From NCBI GenBank assembly GCA_961205875.1, contig OY540816.1:3544701-3608700 (forward strand): DNA of 64,000 nucleotides, in the 5' to 3' direction. Every line of letters starts with the position of its first letter. Within the stretch, counting starts at the first letter, position 1. This stretch comes from Sialis fuliginosa. Taxonomy: Eukaryota; Arthropoda; Insecta; Megaloptera; Sialidae. This document shows, piece by piece, positions 1 to 12,972 of this stretch. The notes under the pieces were generated by a model. The model did no database searches. It saw only the letters and a list, made by a program, of their open reading frames with translations, and was not told where the DNA came from. A program made the position numbers and the translations under genes.

Positions 1-1162
1 GTTCCCATTTCCCATTGAAATGACATGGGAAAATGTTTTTTTAGTACTAAAGTTGGTATTACTGATTCATTATCACTGATGACATTTTTTTAAGGACATC
101 ATTTTGTAGAAGATAAAATTCTTTACAAAATGTCTACAAAGTCATGTCTCTCAATTCAACGTATCAAAAGTTACAAGCATTCAAAGTGATTTATTTGTTA
201 AATTGTACATCTCAAAGGCCCTCACGGCTTATCTATTGTTTTTATAAAAATAAGTTAAATGGTAATTTTGTACAAAATTTAATTCACTATAAAAATAGTT
301 TAGATATCTAGAGGTGTAAATGCAATGAGTTAAAACTTATAAGCGTTTGAAATATTTTTTTTACAAAAATCAACATTTTAACGTCAATTTTCTATAAATA
401 TCAATTAAATAGAAATTATACTACCCGCTATATCTATGGGTACACGCATGCTTTTAAAAATGCAATCCATTTTTACGCAATGTCGGATGATTACCGTATT
501 TTTTTAGGAATAATAAAAAGCTAAAACCGGTTACTAAAATTGTTATTTCTATTTTATAATTTTTCATAAAAAAAATTTAAATAACAAAGTTCAATAATTT
601 CAAAACATATTACCAAAATATATATCCATACATATGTATGTACTGTTTACAATGTCTCAATCAATAAGTAATAAATAAATTATACAAATTGGCTTCAATA
701 ATACCAATTTAGTTTTGTCTTTCTAGAATCTAGATAGAACTAAATACAAAGTTCGGAATTATTATTCCATTTATGTCATTTTACTTGTACACATCTTTAT
801 TTAAGACGAAAATAAACAAACATATAGATTATGATGACCAGTGTCAAATATTGGGCCAATTAAATGTTTATTTACGTCTGTGATATTAAATACTCGTCAA
901 CAACATTGTGCAAATATTTAAATATATAATTTCAACGATTGTCAAAATGTAAAAGAACTTATTTTTATTATAATATGCAATAGATACTACAGTATATTTA
1001 AGTGGATTTACCGAGGAGGACCACTCTTGGATGCAAAAATGGGAACACTTAATAAAAAAATACACCTCCCCCCCAAGACCAATTTTCATTCAAAATTCTT
1101 ACCAACCTGGAATATTTATTTCCTCTCGGTGTAATCTTTCTGCAGATTCAACATTGGATGTA
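1..1162. other. AT-rich stretch with nothing recognised
   Basis: No open frame with protein-like composition and no clear repeat ends. Likely intergenic or distal intron. Confidence 0.5.
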
Positions 1163-1888
1163 TCCATTACACAGCTCCACAAAAAAAACAACTTTTGTTT
1201 GTGGGGATCTGACCCATGCTGAAACCGAATCCGGACTCCAAATAACCCCATCACGTCAGGTTTTTTTTCTAACCTCAAAAAATAAAAAAGTCATAAAATT
1301 CAATAAAAACCCAACAAAACCCCATAATCATTTATCCTATCAACCCCACAACCTCAAAACCCCATAACCCTAAACCCTAAAACCCCATAACCCAGTGAAA
1401 ATCAATATATTTGAAACAGCTATGGCCTTTAACCTCTCACCACGTAACCTTAAAACCGTTATGGGGTTATAGGGTTATGGGGTTTTTGAGGTTATGAGGT
1501 TTAGAAGTATGGGGTTTTAAGGTTACGTGGTAGAGGGGTTAAAGGGCATATCTGTTTCAAACATATTGATTTTCACTGCATAAGTATCTTTTTCACTGGG
1601 TTATGGGGTTTTATGGTTATGGGTTTACAGTTATAGGATTTAGGGTTATGGAGTTTTAATGTTATGGGGTTGTAGGGTTGATGGGATATATGATTATGGG
1701 GTTTAGTTTGGGTTTTTATTGAATTTTATGACTTTTTTATTTTTTGAGGTTAGAAAAAAAACCTGACGTGATGGGGTTATTTGGACTTCGGATTCGGTTT
1801 CAGCATGCTCGATTACATATAGTACGGTGGGTCAAATCCCCGCAAACAAAAGCTGTTTTTTTTGTGTGGAGCTGTGTTACCTATGTAC
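1163..1888. repeat. Long palindromic element with telomere-like minisatellite core
   Basis: Outer arms are near-perfect inverted copies of at least 100 bp: the left arm has CACAGCTCCACAAAAAA, the CCATGCTGAAACCG block and CATCACGTCAGG, and the right arm reads them back. The core is an array of short units such as ACCCCATAACCCTAA on one side and GGGGTTATGGGGTTTT on the other. It is a foldback-type non-autonomous element. Confidence 0.75.
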
Positions 1889-3611
1889 AAGAAATTGATA
1901 TTTTCAAATTATATCTGCAAATGTAAACAAGAAAATCAATAACTTAATAATTACTAGTTAGTATTTTCAATGCATCAACAATTAAATAGTTGATTTTCAA
2001 GTATAGACATATTTTCATTCAGTAATGAACATATGTTTTGGAAGCACAAGCCATAATTAAGTATAATTATGTACCATAGTGTGGTGGGGTAACCTCAACG
2101 CTTGGTGAGGGCTCAGTCTTGAAGCATATGGTTTTAGTTGTCATTTACTCTACGGAGAGTTAACGGCTGTTAACTGACAAACAGATTTCATCTCATGGTG
2201 TGTTCAAATAAAAACATATTACGATTTATGTATATCTTGAAGTGTTATAAGAATATCTGTTGTTTTGATTCTTTTTTTCGGTTTTAATAAAGGTGATGAT
2301 TTTAATAATATATTGTAAGATTATTTTATTTCATAACCGAAAATATAATATTTTTCAGTTTACAAAGTATTGGTTAATTTTTTTATATGAAAATTTATAG
2401 TATTTTTTTAAATCCAAAATAATATCGGTTTTAAAAGGTTTTTAATGTTTTTTTATCTATTTAAAAATATATATTCGTACATGGAATCATGCATGAGAAA
2501 ATAAGTTCTAAATCTATTTTCATTAATAATTTTAAGAAAATAGTCTACACTTTTTACTCAAGTAATAATATTAAATTATGTGTATAAAAATGTTTAATAT
2601 TTTTAATGCATTAATTCGCTGCTATGTAGATTTGTTATTTGTTTCAAAATACCTTTGACTGTTATTTTTAATTAACTTTTTCAAATATTTGCATAATGTT
2701 ATTTAAATGGGAATCAACATTTATTTCTATTAATGAACAGTATAAATTTACATTAATGTTTATTTGTTAAATATCAACGGCTTTTTATACTCTTATTTTC
2801 ATACAAAAATTTTTTTGTTAAAGTAAATTTTATCGTAGTTTTTTCACATATTAAAAATGTTCAATACAAGATTTTTTTTAGATTTATAGATAATTCACTT
2901 CCGAGTTGTGAGACTTAAAGGAAACCACATTCATTCCGATAGTAAAAGTACAACCTTCTCTGCTTGCATACAAATGCATTTTATCATTGAATGATTTTAA
3001 AAGAAATGCACATTGAATACTAAGTTTCTTATTTGAATTAAAATTCAATAAAACAAAATTTATTTGAGGTAAAATCTTATCTTCCGATAAGAATAGTTTT
3101 GGAACGTCCACTTATTCATATTTTATGCATATGTAAGTATTTAGTATTTACCAAAAAAAAATACGGAAGTAAATATGATAAAGAAAACATTAGAAACCCC
3201 AAAATGCGTCATATGATTAAAAAAATTAAATATAAGTAGATATTGTCTACAATTGATTTAATTGTTTTCTTTCAGTGTGTCCAATCAACAAAGTTTCTCT
3301 TTACATGTGTTTTTAAAAACTGGTGTAATTTTTCTGTGACACGTGGTATATGTTTTAACTGTTTTGACTTTTATTGTTTGTGACAATGGGATTTGCAGTG
3401 GAGGTTCGTATAATTTTGATTTTTTTTAACGTTTTATATAAAAAACCGGGACGCATACCTACAATATTGATATCACTAGTTTAATATTATGGTTATTTAA
3501 TAAGGCATTTGGTTTACTTAAAATTAGTTATAAAATTAGCCGCGCAGTATCGATGTTATCAATGTTAAAACATTCTATTTTATGTTAAATACAAATTAAA
3601 ATTATATACAC
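1889..3611. other. AT-rich stretch, no protein gene seen apart from the candidate exon near 3273
   Basis: Long A/T runs and scattered short frames without recognisable protein content. Confidence 0.45.
3273..3403 (+). promoter_or_regulatory. Candidate distal promoter and alternative first exon of the transporter gene
   Basis: An initiator-like TCAGTGTG at about 3273 is followed by about 110 bp without repeats. Next is an ATG (3386) that opens six codons (MGFAVE) and runs into a GT at 3404 (GAG|GTTCGT) in phase 0. That phase would allow in-frame splicing to exon 2 and give a short N-terminus like that of vertebrate GLUT1. Against it: the donor is weak, the intron would be about 33 kb, and six codons can match by chance. 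Confidence 0.22.
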
Positions 3612-4835
3612 TATCGTCCAAAAAGGAGAGGCGTAGCAGGGGTCAAAATCAATAAAAATTATTTCAAGAACTTAAATAAGGTCACCTTGGGGCCCTAGTA
3701 TTCAAATTGTAACGTAAATATGATAATGTTCATTATACATATATCTAGTTAAACAGTGGATTTTTGAAATTTTTTATTATTCGTTAAATAGCAATATTCC
3801 TTTTTACAGCTGATAAAGCGACATTTTTCAAAAATTACATTTTAGTTATGAGATTTTCGACGACCATCGCTCAAAAACTATTAACTTTAGAGATATGAAC
3901 TTTATTATTTTTTATAGGAAATTTCATTCTCTATCAAATGGGTTCTGTTCAGTTTTGCTCTAGCTCACATCGTTTTCGTTGCATCGATGATTTAAACATA
4001 AGCGGCTGTCAATTTTTTTTGTTTTTTTTTTTTTTTTGTACTTCCCGGGGGTCCCCGCTCTAAAAGGTTTCTGATTTTAAATAATATAAAAAAACAAAAT
4101 TTAAAAAAAAATCATCAAAATCGGAGCTGTTCTTGAGGACTATGAATATTGCCTGTTTTATGTATTAATTGACGCGACTAATACATTACCGTCCAAAAGT
4201 TTGGAAGCAGTTATATTTTTCTGTGTATCAAAACTTTATTATCAGTGCATTCGAAGATACCGTTTTCAGAATTCCGTACCTCAAAATGAAAAAATGGAAA
4301 AATTTCAAATAATAAATTTCAAGATTCTACGTCAACGGGAAGTCACCCTATAGGTTTTGATGATCAGTTAGTCAGTCAGTCTGTCAGTATCAAAATACGC
4401 TTTGAAAGACCATATCTTTTTATTGCATTGAGTTAGAAACTTAAATTTTTACAGAACTATGAGGTTGTAGTGTAGATCTTAGTATTTGATATTAATTTCA
4501 ACTTGATACTTCTAGCTGTTCCTGAAAAAAGGGTCTTGGCGGGTAGACAGACAGACAACAAAGTGATTCTATAAGAGTTCCGTTTTTTTTATTTTGAGGT
4601 ACGGAACCCTCAAAACGGTCCCTTCGAATGCACTGATATTAAAGTTTTGATACACAGAAAAATATAACTGCTTCCAAACTTTTGGACGGTAGTGTATGTA
4701 TAGTTATGAATTTATGAACATTATCAACTTTACGTTACAGTTTGGATCCTAGAGCCCCAAGGTGACCTTTTTTAAGTTCTTGAAATAATTTTTATTGATT
4801 TTGACCCCTAGCTACGCTAATGTTCTGTAATATAC
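3612..4835. repeat. Inverted-repeat element H, split by a mariner-type MITE
   Basis: Left arm 3636-3745 (ending in AAGGTCACCTTGGGGCCCTAG) and right arm about 4700-4830 are inverted copies, which marks a single element with inverted ends. The left end begins TACACTATCGTCC. The MITE at 4184-4694 sits inside. Confidence 0.6.
4184..4694. mobile_element. Tc1/mariner-type MITE with long terminal inverted repeats
   Basis: Begins CATTACCGTCCAAAAGTTTGG and ends in its inverse (CCAAACTTTTGGACGGTAGTG), flanked by TA on both sides. Inverted repeats extend over 80 bp, including CTGTGTATCAAAACTTTA. No transposase frame. Inserted into element H. Confidence 0.8.
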
Positions 4836-7800
4836 ATAATATGAAAACACTATATGAAAACTGTTAAAAAATAGTTTAATAGAAAAAATTTTTTTTTTGA
4901 ATGTTGGGTTTTTATGTATTTTTTATACATTTTATGAAAATTACAAAAACAATAAAAATTATAAAGCACGCACATTTTATTTTAAATGTATACATTATTT
5001 AATAATTATTAAATGTGTTTTTTAAGAAAACTTATGTATATGAAGAGAAAAATTAAAATATTAAAATACATATAGCTAACAATACAATACTATGAAGACG
5101 TAAATTTGTGTAATGTGTACTGTACATAGATACATAATTAATAATCGACTTTCCCTTTATTATCAAGCACGTGAATAAAAACAATATTTAATATTTTAGA
5201 AACACACTTCTTGTATCTTATTATTATTTATTAATAAATAAATTATTTAAAATTTGTATTGTATTATACATACATTATATTATTTACATATCACGAAGAA
5301 AATATATTGTGTAATCAATTTTGCGGCCCAATATCAATATCTATTAATTTTTTTGTTGTTTTGCTTTCAAATGTCTTTTTACCAAAATTACTTAGAATCA
5401 TTTGGTGAAATATCAACAATTAATATTGTTTTTATTGTTACAAAAGTTAAATTCCATATAGTTTTTATAAGAATCCTATGCATTTTATATTCTATTTTAC
5501 AAAAATTTAATTTGAAGAACTTATTAGTTTTGCTTATAACGAAAATCGTATAATTACTACTAATTACTAAATTAAATAAATACAGTCCTGTTTTTTTACT
5601 ATCATTACTCTATATTTTAGACAAAACTATTCGCACTTCATTATAATGTAGCAAAAAAGCCCTTGATCCGGTTTTAATGAAATTTAACAAGCACTTTTTT
5701 AATGACCTTAACACTGATATGCAATATTTTTTAACATATGGTGATCACTTGTAAGCTATTAAATTAACATTTTATATGCAAACATTTATTTGATAATCAA
5801 AAGTGTTTATGTAAGTTATGATAATTAATATTTTATGTTTAACGCTAAAATACTATAATATTGATCTGTTTTTTTATACTACGCAATACAATTAAGTGTT
5901 TCTATTGTTATCATAAAAAATATCAAAAAAATCTATTCGAATAATTACATATCATCAAATTAAAAAATTAAAATTTTTGAAGAGATGTAGCTAGAGGGTG
6001 AAAATTGAAAAAACGCTGGTTTCGCCAACCCTTTGCTTCATATAAAACAAGAAAAATCTTTCCATTGTAGTCCATATTTATGCATTTTACGAAAATATCA
6101 AAATGCCATGATTTTGCACAGAAATTTTTTGGGTTTTATAGAATTTTAATATAAGAATTCATATTTTATGTTTTTCTTAAGTAAACATCATTATTCTAAG
6201 GATTAAATCAAGAAATTTCGATATTTTTCTCAATGAGGTTACTTTACGCTTAAATTGATGCAAGTTTACTCACATATCCACAGTTCGTTTTCAATTTGAA
6301 TAATTTACAAAATACTAAAAAGAAAAAAATGGTTCAGTACGGGGGCCTACCGTCCCTCTACTGATTCAATTAAATTCATATTAAAATTGCGCTAGTATTG
6401 ACTGTTGTAATTACTAATTATATAAATATTAAAAATTTAATTTATGTTCTCTGTTCCGATTTCTCGTTTTTTTTTTTGTTCCAAAATACTATTCCGATTT
6501 GATGTTGACAAGAAAAAATTAAATATCTTTATATTAATAAAATGACTTTTTTTAGAAAATAATAATCTAAGCGAAATATAAATTATAAAAAAAATGTGTT
6601 TAATTAACAATATAATTTCTTTTCAATAATTCTTTACGTTGAATGAAAATCGGAACAGAGGGAGTATTTATATTCAAACCATAAAAATATTGTTTAGTAA
6701 CACAGTAACACTGTTCTATAAAAGTAGCTTCTGATTTTAAACGCATTCTTTAAGATTGTTTTTAATCATTTTTGATTGTGCATTAAGTAAAATTAATTCA
6801 AATAATTTCGTAAATTCAGCAGCTATGTCAACTGTATGCCTGTTATTCTTCAATAATATTATTGTAGCTATGTTAGGTCAATTGTTTAAGTTTATTGATC
6901 TATACCAGTGACACTCAAATATTTTTTTATAAATATGAATGATACAATAAATATATATGTAGGTAGTTAATTTTTAAAATATTTTTTTATACTATAGGGT
7001 GTTCCAGACCACCCGTCCACTATGTTTTACGCCCAAACTATTGAAGATAGAGTTTTATGATAAAAAATTTACTATATATGTATATCAACCCTAAAGAATT
7101 TCAGGAAAATGTTTTCAACCCCTTAAAACTTCTCATTGAGGGGTAGTTTGAGGGGTATATGCCTGTTTCTCAGTAAAATCAAATGGAACGGTATATCCAA
7201 AAGTAGATAATTTTAAAGATTATCAAAAAGTAAGAAACTTTTGTAAAACAAAATTTTTATACATTCAATTGTTTAGAAAATATGGCGACTTGATCCTAAA
7301 TTTTAGGGTTTTACTAAAATTGCTCTAGTTTCGTTAAATATTAATGAAATTTTATTTTTAAAATTTGTTTTGAAAGTAAAAATAACGAACTTTCTAATGA
7401 TGTATGATTATTTGAGATTTGGATAATTTAAAGTGTCATACGCGACATATCAAAAATTCAAAACTTCAATTAGGGATAATTAAAATTTTTTAAATGGAAT
7501 GATATATCAATTAGTACTTTATCTTAAAAAATATATTTAAATTAACAACTTTTGTTAAGAAAATTATAAATTTTATTTAAAATAAAATAAATAATTTAAG
7601 TACGGAACACTGAAAAAATATGTTGTTAAATTATTAAGTTTTTTTTTCACGTGTATAAAAACAAGTAATAATTGAAAATAAACCATTAAGTTTCAATTTG
7701 TATAAAAATACTTCATTAATTTTTCACTTAAAAAACTTCTATTAAAAATAACGTACACAAAAGTTAACCTTATCGTTTGTGTATATATGTGTGTGTAAAT

Positions 7801-7949
7801 TGTTTATTTAATGAATATCATTGAAAAAGTACAAAACAAAAACAATAAACGTAAATATCTATTCAACTATTAATTCATTAACTTGAACATTTCATTACAT
7901 TTTTTATTAATTACAAGTTGCTTAAAAACGACGTAAAGACTAAAAACAG
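4836..7949. other. AT-rich stretch; one transposon-like end near 7001
   Basis: No gene. ACTATAGGGTGTTCCAGACC near 6995-7014 looks like the end of a DNA transposon, but I found no convincing partner end. The 99-codon frame at 5254-5553 is low-complexity Ile/Phe/Tyr sequence and not protein-like. Confidence 0.4.
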
Positions 7950-8667
7950 TAAATGTACAGTGCTTCCTTGTGCTAAATTCACCAAAAGTAGTTAATTATT
8001 GAACAATTTAAATAAAAACCGATAGAGTTGAAATAAATTGCCTGGAATTGGTTAACCATTTAATTTTTATACAATTTTACTAAAAAATATTAGTTTAAAA
8101 GACGCACCTGATTATTTTTTCGTATATTTTTAATTTTTTGACAAATGTCAAAATGACATTTAAAATATCAAAATGACATTTAATATATCCAAGCAAATAT
8201 CAATGTAGAAAAACAAAACACGAATTTTTAAAATAAATTGAGATAAATCTTTGTAAGGGAATATTTTACAACAAACGTTGTAAACCCATATTATAGGAAA
8301 TTTAATGCTTTACAAAAAATATTCTATACAATATTCACGTAACATGTGTCGTTCTTGAGATATCTTGAAAAAATAAATATTTTGGGATGTCACCCCTCCC
8401 CCTTACACACGATTTTAATGATTTTGAAATGAGACCGTCCTCAAGCCAGACCCAACCATCCCACCAAGTTTCATTAATATCGATTCAGTGGTTCATGAAT
8501 TATGCGTGTGACAAGGATTCAGGGGACAGACGGACGCACGGACAGACAGACAGACACGGAACAAAAAGTGTCTTGACGTGAAACGGATAGATCAATTTAA
8601 AATATTTTTTTGTCTCATTCTGAAACGATCACAAAGCTTCTCGTATCTTCGATATTGCGAGGAAGCA
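7950..8667 (+). mobile_element. Dispersed repeat family A, copy 1
   Basis: Non-autonomous DNA element with short inverted ends (TGCTTCCTTG left, CGAGGAAGCA right). Internally it carries a (CAGA/CGGA)n stretch, the conserved ATGCGTGTGACAAGGATTCA block and CTTCTCGTATCTTCGATATTG near the right end. Four more copies are in this window. Frames inside it repeat from copy to copy only because the DNA is repeated. Confidence 0.8.
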
Positions 8668-9216
8668 AATTCTAAAATAATATGTAAGGATAATAATTTT
8701 ACGGTATCAATATGTATTGTATATGGATTAGTATTAATAAATAAAGAATTAAACTCTAAATAAAATAATTTTCTGAATATAATATTTACTTAACTTGTTA
8801 TGTACCTACCTGTAAAGCAAAATTTAAAAAAATGACAAAAGTCTTCTTGACATCTGCACAGCCCATTTACTCCTTTAAAAACATATCTGAAATGTGACGT
8901 GTTGAAATGAGTGCAAGTGAAACGTGTTATAAAACGTATTTGACCAAGCGAACTTTTGAGTCGCGATAAAACGATGAAAAGATTTACCCTTGTCAAAATA
9001 AATTCTACACATAATCGGATTTCCGCTTCACAAACCTCTAAGGAATTCTTCAGATTGTAGGTATATAGTGTTTGTATATACATATGTATGTTAACATTTA
9101 TTAATTTCAAAATTAATTTTCTTATTAATTTATTCATTTAATAATTTCACCCGCGTTTATTTCGAAATTATTATTATTATGCATTTATGTTATTTAGATA
9201 TTTACTATAAATTATA
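8668..9216. other. Unique segment between two inverted family A copies
   Basis: Less AT-biased than its surroundings around 8840-9060. A 115-codon open frame exists on the - strand (8790-9137), with several Cys residues near its end (CRCQEDFCHFFKFC) but no recognised domain. Could be a leftover transposon interior or a non-coding exon. Confidence 0.35.
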
Positions 9217-9722
9217 TTGCTTCTCGCAATATTGAAGATACGAGAAGCTTTGTGATGGTTTTAGATTGACACAAAAAAAATGTTCTCCGATTTAAAAATT
9301 TTAAATTGATCTATCTGTTTCACGCCATAAACACTTTTTGTTCCGTGTCTGTCTGTCCGTGTGTCCGTCTGTCCCCTGAATCCTTGTCACATGCATAACT
9401 CATGAACCACTGAACCGATATTGTTGAAACTTGGTCGGATGGTTGGGTCTGGCTTGAGGACGGTTCCATTTCAAAATCATCAAAATCGTGTGTATGGGGG
9501 AGGAGTGACATCCCAAAATTCTTATTTTTTCAAGATATCTCAAGAACGACACATGTTACGTGAAAATTTTATAGAATATTTTTTGTAGAGCATTAAATTT
9601 CTTATAATATGGGTACAACGTTTGTTGTAAAATTTTCCCTTACAAAATTTATCTCAATTTAATTTAAAAATCGTGTTTTGTTTTTCTAAATTGATATTTG
9701 TTTGGACATATTAAATGTCATT
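9217..9722 (-). mobile_element. Family A, copy 2 (truncated)
   Basis: Inverted relative to copy 1; begins TTGCTTCTCGC and loses homology after the AAATGTCATT block. Confidence 0.75.
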
Positions 9723-10187
9723 GGGGGGAATTTAATTTGTGTGACGTAATTTATAGATGGTCCCTTATGAGTCTTATAGTCTATAAGTTATAGATAGCTT
9801 TCAACCCTCTACCCTTTAATTTCAGTATTGTAAACATAAATAATTTGTATAGTTTACTTTAAACGCATATAAATAATGCGTACACTTTATTTTGTTTATG
9901 TTTGATGTACCTACCGGAAATGTTGACGTATTGATATTTTGTTCAAATAATAAAATATAAATGAGCATGTATAGTAAAAGGTCATTAACACTACAAAAAA
10001 TTCATTAATTTCATATACGAGTGATTTTTCTGGCTTGATTATACTTATTAGAAAGTTGTTCGAATGTTGTACCTTATACTCTTAAAGTAGCATTAATGCA
10101 CAGTTTGTAATTCAATTGTTATGTAGTAAAGGTCACTCCACACGAACGCTTTTGTCGATTATAATTAACTAAATACAAATAACTTTA

Positions 10188-11582
10188 AACAGAGTGAGTA
10201 AAAAATAATGAATATTGCTTTTATTTTCTAAAATAGAGAAATTATTTCCTATATAATGCTAATCTTAAAAAAATGATGCTATCAGTTACGTTACTATGGC
10301 ACTCAACTCTCTTTTTTTAAATGATAACATATATGTTTTATAGATTCTATGAATGGATCTTAATTGCTTCCTCGCAATATCGAAGATACGAGAAGCATTG
10401 TGATCGTTTCAGATTGAGACAAAAAAAATGTTCTCCGATTTCAAAATTTTAAATTGATCTTTTCACGTCATGACAAACACTTTTCGTTCCATGTCTGTCC
10501 GCCTGTCCGTCCGTCCGTCCGCCTGTCCCCTGAATCCTTGTCACACACATAACTTATGAATCACTGAACCGATATTATTGAAACTTGGTGGGATGGTTGG
10601 GTCTGGTTTGAGGACGGACCCATTTCAAAATCATCAAAATCCTGTGCAAGAGGGAGGGGTGACATCTCAAAATATTTATTTTTACAAGATATCTCAAAAA
10701 CGACACATGTTACGTGAAAATTTTTATAGAATATTTTTTGTAGAGCATTAAATTTCCTATAATATGGGTCTACAACGTTTGTTGTAAAATATACCCTTAC
10801 AAATATTTATCTCAATTTATTTTAAAAATTCGTGTTTTATTTTTCTAAATTGATATTTGCTTGGACATATTAAATGTCATTTTGACGTTTTAAATGTCAT
10901 TTTGACATTTGCCAAAAAATTAAAAATATACGAAAAAATAATCAGGTGTGTCTTAAGAAAAATTTCGAACTAATATTTTTTAGTAAAATTGTATAAAAAT
11001 TAAATGGTTAACCAATTCCAGGCAATTTATCTCAAAACTCGGTTTTTATTTAAATTGTTCAATAATTAACTACCTTTGGTGAATTTAGCACGAGGAAGCA
11101 CTGTGCATTTACTTGGCAGATGTTTTTTACATACAACAATGACATGGCGTACGAATAATTTTGAGAAAATGTAACTTTTATAATCTCAGATCACATTAAT
11201 TGCAACTTAACCAAGTAAGCCTTGAAAAATGATTGAAACTTATACCAAACACATCTGTATTCTTTTTATCAAAATAAAAACTCTTGCATTTTGTAAAGTT
11301 TGACCATTTTTTGCAAACAGCCATTTTTCAAGGCTTAATTTTTCTCAAATTTCATCATTAAAATTTTACAGGGTTGTATGCAAAAAATTAAGATCTATCC
11401 ATAGAATTTATTAAAAAAGATATGCTGTCATTTAATAAAATAGTGTGCCATAGTAACGTAACTGAAAGCACCAAATTTTTTTTAAGATTAGCATTACATA
11501 GGAAATAGTATCTCTAAAAAACTTTTAATAATGAATATTTTAGAAAATATGAGCAATATTCCATATTTTGTACTCACCTGTA
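10188..11582. mobile_element. Inverted-repeat element BB interrupted by family A
   Basis: Ends read CAGAGTGAGTA on the left and TACTCACCTGTA on the right. Sub-terminal blocks match in inverse order (TAATGCTAATCTTAAAAAAA with its complement near 11485; the CGTTACTATGGCAC block with its complement near 11448). The centre is occupied by family A copy 3. Confidence 0.7.
10374..11130 (-). mobile_element. Family A, copy 3 (full-length)
   Basis: Begins TTGCTTCCTCGC and reaches the other end CGAGGAAGCACTGTGC, continuing to TTGGCAGATG as in copy 5. Inserted in element BB. Confidence 0.8.
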
Positions 11583-11760
11583 TATTTATATTGATTATTT
11601 GTTTAATCTTTACTGCAAAAACCAGTTTTGCAAGCATTGCAGATTTGACAAAATTATATAAAAAACGCATTTACTATATAACAATATTAAATTAATTTTT
11701 GTAATGCGCAGTGGAAGTAAATTTTGCAATACACGATATAATTTCTTGATGTATATGTAA

Positions 11761-12168
11761 GGGGTCATCATAAAATACGTCACGCAAAATTCACGTATTT
11801 TTGACTCCCTTTGTCACGTTTATTAATAACATACAAAAATGTCTAAACTAAACATTCTCATGTTTGGCGATTTACTACACTATTAAAGTAAAAACTATTG
11901 ATTAATTGACCAAATAAATATTTTCTTATTATTGATTGAATAATTATATGTATAATATATAAAATTATTTTTGACTTTAACGGGTTCAGAAACAAAGAAA
12001 ATTTTCAATGTTGATTATTACAAACAACGTCCTGAAAAATAAAATTTAAAAACAAAAAGAATAAATTTTATATAAGTATATATTTCAAACTTTACGTTTG
12101 TTCAGACCCCTCCCTCCTTGTCGTTACATATCATCCCCCCTTTTGCGTACGTTTTTTTGGACGGCCCC
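11761..12168. mobile_element. Candidate PIF/Harbinger-type MITE
   Basis: Starts GGGGTCATCATAAAATACGT and ends with a diverged inverse (ACGTTTTTTTGGACGGCCCC). TAA flanks both sides, fitting a three-base TWA target. Dispersed elements with similar ends (GGGCCGTCCATAAATTACGT type) are common in insects. Confidence 0.55.
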
Positions 12169-12609
12169 TAACTGTAGTAAATATAAGTTTTATATGTGTA
12201 TTTATAAATCTGTTCCTTAATAGTGTATGATTAATATTTGGCGCCACAAACAGTTACGTAAATGTTTGATTTTTTGTTGTACAGTGGAGTTAACTGTTAA
12301 AAAATTAATCACTCTCGACTTCGTAGAATATTTATCATACTTTATGTAAATATATGAGTGAATTTTTAAAATTTCATTTGTTATATAGCACATATGAATT
12401 AGGGTGTGGATGCTTTCGATAATACTAAGAAATTGTAAATTGAAAGCTGTTTACTAATGTGGAAGAAACTCTTTAGATTCACATACATAAATTTTTATAT
12501 CTACCTAATTTTATTTAACGCGGGATCAATATGAAAATCAATGTTTGAAAAAATAGTAAACATTATAACAGCATATACAATAATTAAAATTGTTTTGATT
12601 CATGATGAT

Positions 12610-12898
12610 CAGGGGCGTACGCAAGGTTTTTTTTGGGGGTTCAACCCCCCTCCCCTCCCCCCGAAAAGTGAAGTAAAAAAAATTGCGAGGTTTCTTAAGT
12701 CTTCCAGTATAAGTTCTTAAAGGTAAAAATGATAAGTTTCATGATTTTAACAATATAACAATATAAAGCATTATGTAACATGATAAAAAATATACACGTT
12801 AGCTGCACTATTCTCTCATCCATTTCTTAACCTTATGCAAAATTTTAACGGATCACTACCCCCCCCCCCCCCGAAATTTTTTTCTGCGTACGCCCCTG
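12610..12898. mobile_element. hAT-like MITE, GGCGTA family (copy E1)
   Basis: Begins CAGGGGCGTACGCAAGG and ends TGCGTACGCCCCTG. Exact 8-bp target duplication ATGATGAT at 12602-12609 and 12899-12906. Contains poly-C and poly-G runs. 289 bp, no coding. Confidence 0.88.
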
Positions 12899-12972
12899 AT
12901 GATGATGATCATCACTGTTATAATACTTATGTCAGACATTATTAATAAATAATTAATTTGTCTATGCATTTA

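Noticed and set aside
5254-5553. 99-codon frame
   Set aside because: Low-complexity Ile, Leu, Phe and Tyr from AT-rich DNA, no start context or motif.
8387-8581. Similar peptide frames at 8387-8581, 9320-9511, 38600-38815 and 41466-41675
   Set aside because: They look like a conserved protein family, but each is the same segment of repeat family A; similarity is at DNA level and includes a microsatellite (GDRRTDGQTD).
8790-9137. 115-codon - strand frame as a gene
   Set aside because: No recognised domain, AT-rich low-complexity start, no splice or homology support; described as unknown instead.
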